From the NCBI GenBank assembly GCA_028820215.1, contig JAPPKD010000274.1, forward strand, positions 1 through 8,582: DNA of 8,582 bases, in the 5' to 3' direction. The notes under the pieces were generated by a model. The model had not been told where the DNA came from. It worked only from the letters and a program-made list of their open reading frames with translations, and ran no database searches. This document shows positions 4,524 to 8,582 of the stretch, one piece after another. Position 1 is the stretch's first letter. Each line of letters starts with the position of its first letter. A program made the position numbers and the translations under genes. The stretch is from Spirochaetaceae bacterium (lineage in GTDB: Bacteria; Spirochaetota; Spirochaetia; SZUA-6; Bin103).

Positions 4524-7238
4524 TTAAGCCAGCTCCACGCTCACCTCGCGGAGCGACGGCGTGCTGCAGCCGTCGAGCGAGGTCAGCGTCGCCTGGTACT
4601 GCAGCCAGCGCTGCGGGCCGGCGAAGCCCGGGACGGGGCCGGGTTGAGCGAAGGTCGTGCCTGCGCCGTCCGCGCCGTGCCATTGCGCCGTGGCCAGCTC
4701 CTCGCGCGAGCGCGCCCACCGGAGCTGCAGCTCGACCGACGTGCGGGACGGCGTGTCCGCGGTCCAGTCCACCCACACCGGCCGCCTGCCGGCCAGCTCG
4801 TACGGCGGCGACCGGTAGCGCTCGCACGGCTCACGCGTGAAGGCGTTGCCGAAGTCGCGCGGCGTACTCAGGTGCGGCCCCATCCCCGGCAGCCGCACCG
4901 GGTGGTCAAGGTCGAGGCCGTCAGGCCCGTTGTGGAACAGCAGCGAATCGACCCGGTGGCCGAGGTCGGTGCGATGGCACACGGTCAACACGTCGCGGTA
5001 GCCGTTGCCGGTCATGTCCACCACCTGGAAGGCGCAGGACGAGTCGCACGGGATCACCGTGGGATGCTGGTAGTCGATGCCGCCCGGCGTGCCCCAGTAG
5101 ATGTGCGCCGGCAGCACGCGGCTGAACTGGGTCGAGTACGCCGGCACCAGCAGGTCGAGGTGGCCGTCGGCGTTCACGTCCGCGACGGTCAGCAGGATGC
5201 TGGACGCGTCGGTGCGGTGGTACTCGCCTCGATCCTGCGCATAGCCGTCCGGGCCGCCGTACAGGATGTGGAACCCGGACTCCATGCGGGTGTAGTGCCC
5301 CATCACCACCACGATCAGGTCCAGCCAGCCGTTGCCGGTCAGGTCGGCGCAGTTGATCGCCGCCACGTTGCCGTCGCCGCCCAGGTCCAGCGGAATGCGG
5401 CTCATCCGCTCGGTGGAGAAGCCGCGCGGGCCGCCGTGATAGACGGCCAGGTGCCCGCGCGGGTCGTAGAGCACCACGTCCAGCCAGCCGTCGCCGGTCA
5501 GGTCGGCCACGCGGGCGTTGCCCTTGCAGTAGGTGGGCAGCACGGTGGAGCGCTCGGCGGAGAAGCCGTGGGGCGAGCCGTGGTAGATCACGGAGGAGGC
5601 CGCCATCGTCTCCGGCTTGTGGTCGTAGGTGTAGGCCACGCCCAGCAGGTCCAGCCAGCCGTCATGGTCGAAGTCGCCCACCTGCACGTAGTGGAAGAAC
5701 TGCCCGCGGCCGGGGAGGAACGTGCAGCGGTCGGGCCGCAGGCCGTCCGGGCCGCCGTGGAACACGCGCAGTCCGTCCCGCCCCGTGCACACCAGGTCGG
5801 CGTGGCCGTCCTGGTCCAGGTCGGCGAGGACGTAGGTGTTGGTGCCCCCCGCCGGCAGCTCCAGCCGCCGTCGCGGGTCGAACCTGCCGCCGGGGCCGCC
5901 CGGGTAGACGTACAGCGGGAAGTCAGGATCGTTCTGCGACGGACCGGCCTTCGTGTTGTTGAACACGATCTCCGGCCGGCCGTCGCCGTCCAGGTCGGCG
6001 GCCGTGCTGCCCATCGCCCCCTTGGTGGGCAACGTGGTGACCCGGCCCTCGGAGAATCCCTCCGGGCCGTTCCAGAAGACGACCGACTCGGTTTCGTAGG
6101 AGCGCCCGTCCTCGAGGCGCGAGGCGATCAGGTCGATGCGTCCGTCGCCGTTCAGGTCCGCGGCGGAAAGCCAACTGCAGTTCGGCAGCGGCAGCGTCTG
6201 CCGCACTTGGTCGAGCGCGGCGGCCGCCCGGATCTGCACCCCGTCGCTGGTGACGACCAGCAGTTCGTCCCGCCCGTCGCCGTCGACGTCGACCGCGGCA
6301 ACCCGCACGGCCCCCTGCGTGAACAGCGTCCAGTTGCCTTCGACCGGCAGGATCGTGCGGTCTTCCGGTGAGAAGCGGCCGCCGCGGTTCCAGTAGATCT
6401 GCACCTGGTCGCCGCCGGCGAAGATCACCTCCCTGGCGCCGTCCCCGTCCAGGTCGGCCAACTCCACCTGCATCGCGTAGTGGGTCGGCAGGCGCAGCGG
6501 GCGATCGACGGCGAACCCTTCGCCCCGCCGGCGGTAAATGAACGAGTCTGTGTCGTACTCGAAGCCCTCGCGGTAGTTGGCCACCACCAGCTCCAGCTCG
6601 CCGTCGCCGTCCAGGTCCGCGCACGCGACCGCCAGGGCGGCGACGCCGGGGATGCCGAACCGCTCGGTGGCGTCGTCGAACACGCGCGGGCGCGTCTGCA
6701 GGAACACGTGCAGCGGTCGCGGCTCGCCGGCGTTGTGGTGGTCCACCCATGCCGACGGGACGATCAGGTCGGGCAGTCCGTTGCCGGTCAGGTCGGCGGT
6801 GGCCACGTCGTACGCGCCGGCGGTCGGCAGCTCGACGCGCTCGCCGGTCAGGCCGCCGGGACCGCCCCAGTAGACGTAGGACGAAAGCTCCGAGGTGACG
6901 CCGTTCTCGGCGTTGATGACCACCAGGTCCAGGTGGCCGTCGCCGTCCAGGTCGACCGGTAGGCTCATCCAGCCGCTGTCGTTGGGGAGCTCTCGCCTGC
7001 CCCATTCCCCGCCGGGAACATTCGGCTGCGTGTAGATCCAGGTCGGCCCGCGCTCGTCGTATCCGTGCGAGTTGGGAAACACCAGGTCGACGTGGCCGTC
7101 GCCGTTCGTATCGGTGCGATGGATCCACTCGACCGTGCCGGCGGCGGTCACGTACAGGTTGTCGCCGCCGTTGTCGAACTCGCCCGGCCGGAACGCGTCG
7201 AAGCCTCGATGGATCCAGCGGGAGGAATCGTCAGCCAT
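4524..7238 (-). CDS. Large FG-GAP/VCBS repeat protein (14 calcium-loop repeats)
   Basis: A 904-residue protein made almost entirely of FG-GAP/VCBS repeats. Fourteen DxDxDG-type calcium loops begin at residues 43, 96, 149, 208, 262, 317, 361, 415, 473, 522, 579, 632, 687 and 741. Each is followed by x-D/E-hydrophobic-hydrophobic, and spacing is 44-59 residues. Many repeats carry a second block of the form YWGGPxGFxxxRxxxLP. Such repeats are blades of integrin-like beta propellers, so 14 would suit two seven-bladed propellers (inference). Residues ~812-904 form a different, Trp-rich beta domain (VWVDWTAD, LQLRWARS, RWLQYQATLTS) that may be a fibronectin-III or carbohydrate-binding-like sandwich. 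The start MADDSSRWIHRG shows no signal peptide or membrane segment, odd for this mostly extracellular family. The function is not recognisable. The gene lies between hyuA (57 nt upstream) and hyuB (16 nt downstream) on one strand, so it is probably co-expressed. Confidence 0.9.
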   Translation of the reverse strand: MADDSSRWIHRGFDAFRPGEFDNGGDNLYVTAAGTVEWIHRTDTNGDGHVDLVFPNSHGYDERGPTWIYTQPNVPGGEWGRRELPNDSGWMSLPVDLDGDGHLDLVVINAENGVTSELSSYVYWGGPGGLTGERVELPTAGAYDVATADLTGNGLPDLIVPSAWVDHHNAGEPRPLHVFLQTRPRVFDDATERFGIPGVAALAVACADLDGDGELELVVANYREGFEYDTDSFIYRRRGEGFAVDRPLRLPTHYAMQVELADLDGDGAREVIFAGGDQVQIYWNRGGRFSPEDRTILPVEGNWTLFTQGAVRVAAVDVDGDGRDELLVVTSDGVQIRAAAALDQVRQTLPLPNCSWLSAADLNGDGRIDLIASRLEDGRSYETESVVFWNGPEGFSEGRVTTLPTKGAMGSTAADLDGDGRPEIVFNNTKAGPSQNDPDFPLYVYPGGPGGRFDPRRRLELPAGGTNTYVLADLDQDGHADLVCTGRDGLRVFHGGPDGLRPDRCTFLPGRGQFFHYVQVGDFDHDGWLDLLGVAYTYDHKPETMAASSVIYHGSPHGFSAERSTVLPTYCKGNARVADLTGDGWLDVVLYDPRGHLAVYHGGPRGFSTERMSRIPLDLGGDGNVAAINCADLTGNGWLDLIVVVMGHYTRMESGFHILYGGPDGYAQDRGEYHRTDASSILLTVADVNADGHLDLLVPAYSTQFSRVLPAHIYWGTPGGIDYQHPTVIPCDSSCAFQVVDMTGNGYRDVLTVCHRTDLGHRVDSLLFHNGPDGLDLDHPVRLPGMGPHLSTPRDFGNAFTREPCERYRSPPYELAGRRPVWVDWTADTPSRTSVELQLRWARSREELATAQWHGADGAGTTFAQPGPVPGFAGPQRWLQYQATLTSLDGCSTPSLREVSVELA
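4985..7112 (-). repeat. Array of 14 FG-GAP-coding repeats, about 160 nt each
   Basis: The calcium-loop codons recur at about 160-nt intervals and keep near-identical DNA in several units. On the plus strand CCGTCGCCGTCCAGGTC is exact at 5980, 6601 and 6937, and near-exact at 6440 (one substitution) and about 5488. Between these cores the units have diverged strongly. This indicates old internal duplication with selection, or gene conversion, on the loop, rather than a recent tandem expansion. Confidence 0.7.
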
Positions 7239-7295
7239 CGACTCGTCGTATAGGAAGGGGCGCGGGCCGTCAACCGGCGGCAGTCGGGGTGTCTG
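7239..7295 (-). other. hyuA to FG-GAP gene spacer, open in frame
   Basis: These 57 nt (19 codons) separate the hyuA TGA from the ATG of the FG-GAP gene. They contain no stop in the frame shared by both genes and read QTPRLPPVDGPRPFLYDES. No terminator hairpin, promoter or strong ribosome site is visible; only a weak GACGAG lies just before the ATG. It is simplest to read this as an untranslated spacer in a common transcript, though a non-ATG start or an in-frame extension cannot be excluded. Confidence 0.45.
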
Positions 7296-8582
7296 TCAGG
7301 TGATGTGGATGACGACGTTGCCGAACCCGTCGACCTGCGCGTCGTTGCCGCGGTGCACGACCACGGTCGACGCGGCATCCTCGACGATGGCGGGACCGGC
7401 GAACCGCATGCCCGGCCTAAGCGTGCCGCCGTCGTAGATCGCCGCCTCCATGATCCCCTCCTGCGCGAAGTCGACCGTGCGGGAACCCTTCCGCGCCCCC
7501 GTAGCGCGCGCCGGGCCCAGTTCCCGCTTCCTCATCTCCACGCGGCCGACCGTTGCCGTGGCGGTGACGTGGATACCGACCATCTCCACCGGAGCATCGA
7601 GGCGGTACGTGTATTCGCGTTCGTAGCCGGTTTCGAACGCGCTTCTGATTTCCCGGATGCGGTTGGCCGTCACCGCACCGGCGCCGAGCGCAACCTCGGT
7701 GGTGTGCTCCTGGTTCTGGTAGCGGAACTTGCCGAATCTCGTGAACGACAGTCCTCCGGTGTCGACGCCCTCGCCCCGGAACTGCGCCCGCGCGGCCTCC
7801 TCGGTCTCGGTCAGGGCGCTCTCGATCGCCGCCGCGTTGTCCGGAACCAGGTCCAGCAGGCGCGTGGCGATGTAGTCGCGGCGCAGGTCGGACATCATCA
7901 TGCCCCAGGCCGAGAACACGGCCGCGTCCGCCGGGATCACCACCTTGGAGATGCCGAGTTCGGCGGCCAGTGCCACCGCGTGCATGCCGCCGCCGCCGCC
8001 GAACGCGATCAGCGTGAACTCGCGCGGGTCGAACCCCCGGTTCAGCGACACCAGCTTGAGCGCGTTGACCATGTTGTTGTTGGCGATGCGCACGATCCCG
8101 GCCGCCGCCTGGTCCGGATCCATGCCGAGCCTGCCGCCGACCTCCCGCAGCGCCGCCTCCACCGCCTCCATGTCCGCTCGCATTTCGCCGCCGCCTCGGC
8201 CGCCGCCACCGCCCCCGCTGCGGCCCCGGCTGAAGTTGTCGCGGTTGATTCTTCCCAGCCACAGGTTCGCGTCGGTGGTGGTGGCGTCCGTGCCGCCCAT
8301 GCCGTAGGCCGCCGGACCGGGCACGGCGCCTGCCGAACGCGGCCCCACGTGCAGCTTCCCGAACTCGTCGACCCAGGCTACCGAACCGCCGCCGTTGCCG
8401 ATCTCGACCATGTCGACCACCGGCACCATCACCGGGTAGCCCGCCGTCCTGCCGTCCCGCCCGATCCAGTAGTCGGTCACGATCCTGATGTTGCCGCGGT
8501 CGACGAGCGAGCACTTCGCCGTGGTGCCGCCGATGTCCAGGGCGATGATGTTCGCATCGCCGATCAGCGCGCCGAGCTGGGC
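7296..8582 (-). CDS. hyuA: Hydantoinase A / oxoprolinase family subunit (5' end off right edge)
   Basis: The frame is open from the right edge to the TGA at 7298-7296, giving 428 residues, the C-terminal part of a subunit normally near 680-700. Local residues 12-24 (IIALDIGGTTAKC) carry the phosphate-binding loop of the actin/Hsp70-like ATPase fold. Family blocks follow: a GNGGGSVAWVD segment, the GPRSAGAVPGPAAYGMGGTD block, TDANLWLGRIN, IVRIANNNMVNALKLVSLNR, AFGGGGGMHAVALAAELGI and the C-terminal FAGPAIVEDAASTVVVHRG. The subunit activates the substrate with ATP for HyuB. Between GRINRDNF and the MEAVEAAL helix, where relatives have a short FLGG-type loop, there is a glycine/arginine-rich insertion (SRGRSGGGGGGRGGGEMRAD). 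The real start codon is outside the window; internal GTGs such as the one at 8480 are not starts, because conserved motifs lie upstream of it. Confidence 0.93.
   Translation of the reverse strand, partial: AQLGALIGDANIIALDIGGTTAKCSLVDRGNIRIVTDYWIGRDGRTAGYPVMVPVVDMVEIGNGGGSVAWVDEFGKLHVGPRSAGAVPGPAAYGMGGTDATTTDANLWLGRINRDNFSRGRSGGGGGGRGGGEMRADMEAVEAALREVGGRLGMDPDQAAAGIVRIANNNMVNALKLVSLNRGFDPREFTLIAFGGGGGMHAVALAAELGISKVVIPADAAVFSAWGMMMSDLRRDYIATRLLDLVPDNAAAIESALTETEEAARAQFRGEGVDTGGLSFTRFGKFRYQNQEHTTEVALGAGAVTANRIREIRSAFETGYEREYTYRLDAPVEMVGIHVTATATVGRVEMRKRELGPARATGARKGSRTVDFAQEGIMEAAIYDGGTLRPGMRFAGPAIVEDAASTVVVHRGNDAQVDGFGNVVIHIT

Noticed and set aside
2702..4840. Long plus-strand frame of 712 codons opposite hyuB and the racemase
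   Set aside because: It is the antisense of two genes with clear family motifs, rich in Arg/Ala/His/Val as expected from reverse-reading GC-rich codons, and shows no domain of its own.
4386..6371. Plus-strand frame of 661 codons opposite the FG-GAP gene, with repeated VAVAVQV-like strings
   Set aside because: The repeats are the reverse reading of the calcium-loop codons; the minus strand gives a coherent repeat protein.
4985..7112. Regular repeats as a CRISPR array
   Set aside because: The repeats are in-frame, about 160 nt apart, only partly identical and encode FG-GAP calcium loops.
7239..7295. Terminator between hyuA and the FG-GAP gene
   Set aside because: Only a four-base GCCG/CGGC pairing is visible and there is no U-run, so it is not a credible hairpin.
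7900..8307. Proline-rich plus-strand frame opposite hyuA
   Set aside because: The proline run is the antisense of the HyuA glycine insertion.

Overview
This is a GC-rich bacterial window (G/C dominates third codon positions) that joins two kinds of DNA. The right three quarters is an intact, tightly packed catabolic operon. The left quarter is a patchwork of toxin-antitoxin debris, truncated genes and a helicase. No rRNA, tRNA, CRISPR array or insertion sequence was seen. The phylum cannot be named from the sequence alone. The mix of ATP-dependent hydantoinase, sulfatase, FG-GAP protein, type III methylase remnant and toxin-antitoxin relics would suit a large-genome environmental or host-associated lineage.

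Right part (8582 down to about 1500, all minus strand). The order of transcription is: hydantoinase/oxoprolinase A subunit (5' end off the right edge); a 904-residue protein with 14 FG-GAP/VCBS calcium-loop repeats; hydantoinase B subunit; an Asp/Glu/hydantoin racemase with both catalytic cysteines; and the first ~132 residues of a sulfatase. Gaps between genes are 57, 16, 10 and about 14 nt, so they probably share one transcript. HyuA plus HyuB would open a hydantoin-like (cyclic amide) ring using ATP, and the racemase would interconvert substrate enantiomers. The large propeller protein between the two subunit genes is not a known part of this pathway and is the most interesting element here.

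Middle junction (about 1490-1516). The sulfatase is cut off after its active-site region. It meets, tail to tail, a plus-strand C-terminal fragment of a type III restriction-modification (Mod-like) DNA methyltransferase, which itself starts abruptly inside its SAM-binding motif. This looks like a deletion or rearrangement scar.

Left part (1-1122, minus strand). An extended -10 promoter overlapping a FitA-type operator half-site precedes a FitA/VapB-like ribbon-helix-helix antitoxin that carries a one-base frameshift. An 8-codon stub resembling the start of a VapC/FitB PIN toxin overlaps its stop codon. About 24 nt further on begins a UvrD-like helicase with an N-terminal RelE-like domain, which runs off the left edge. 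So the antitoxin's cognate toxin seems to have been lost, and a gene with a different toxin-like fold now sits in its place.
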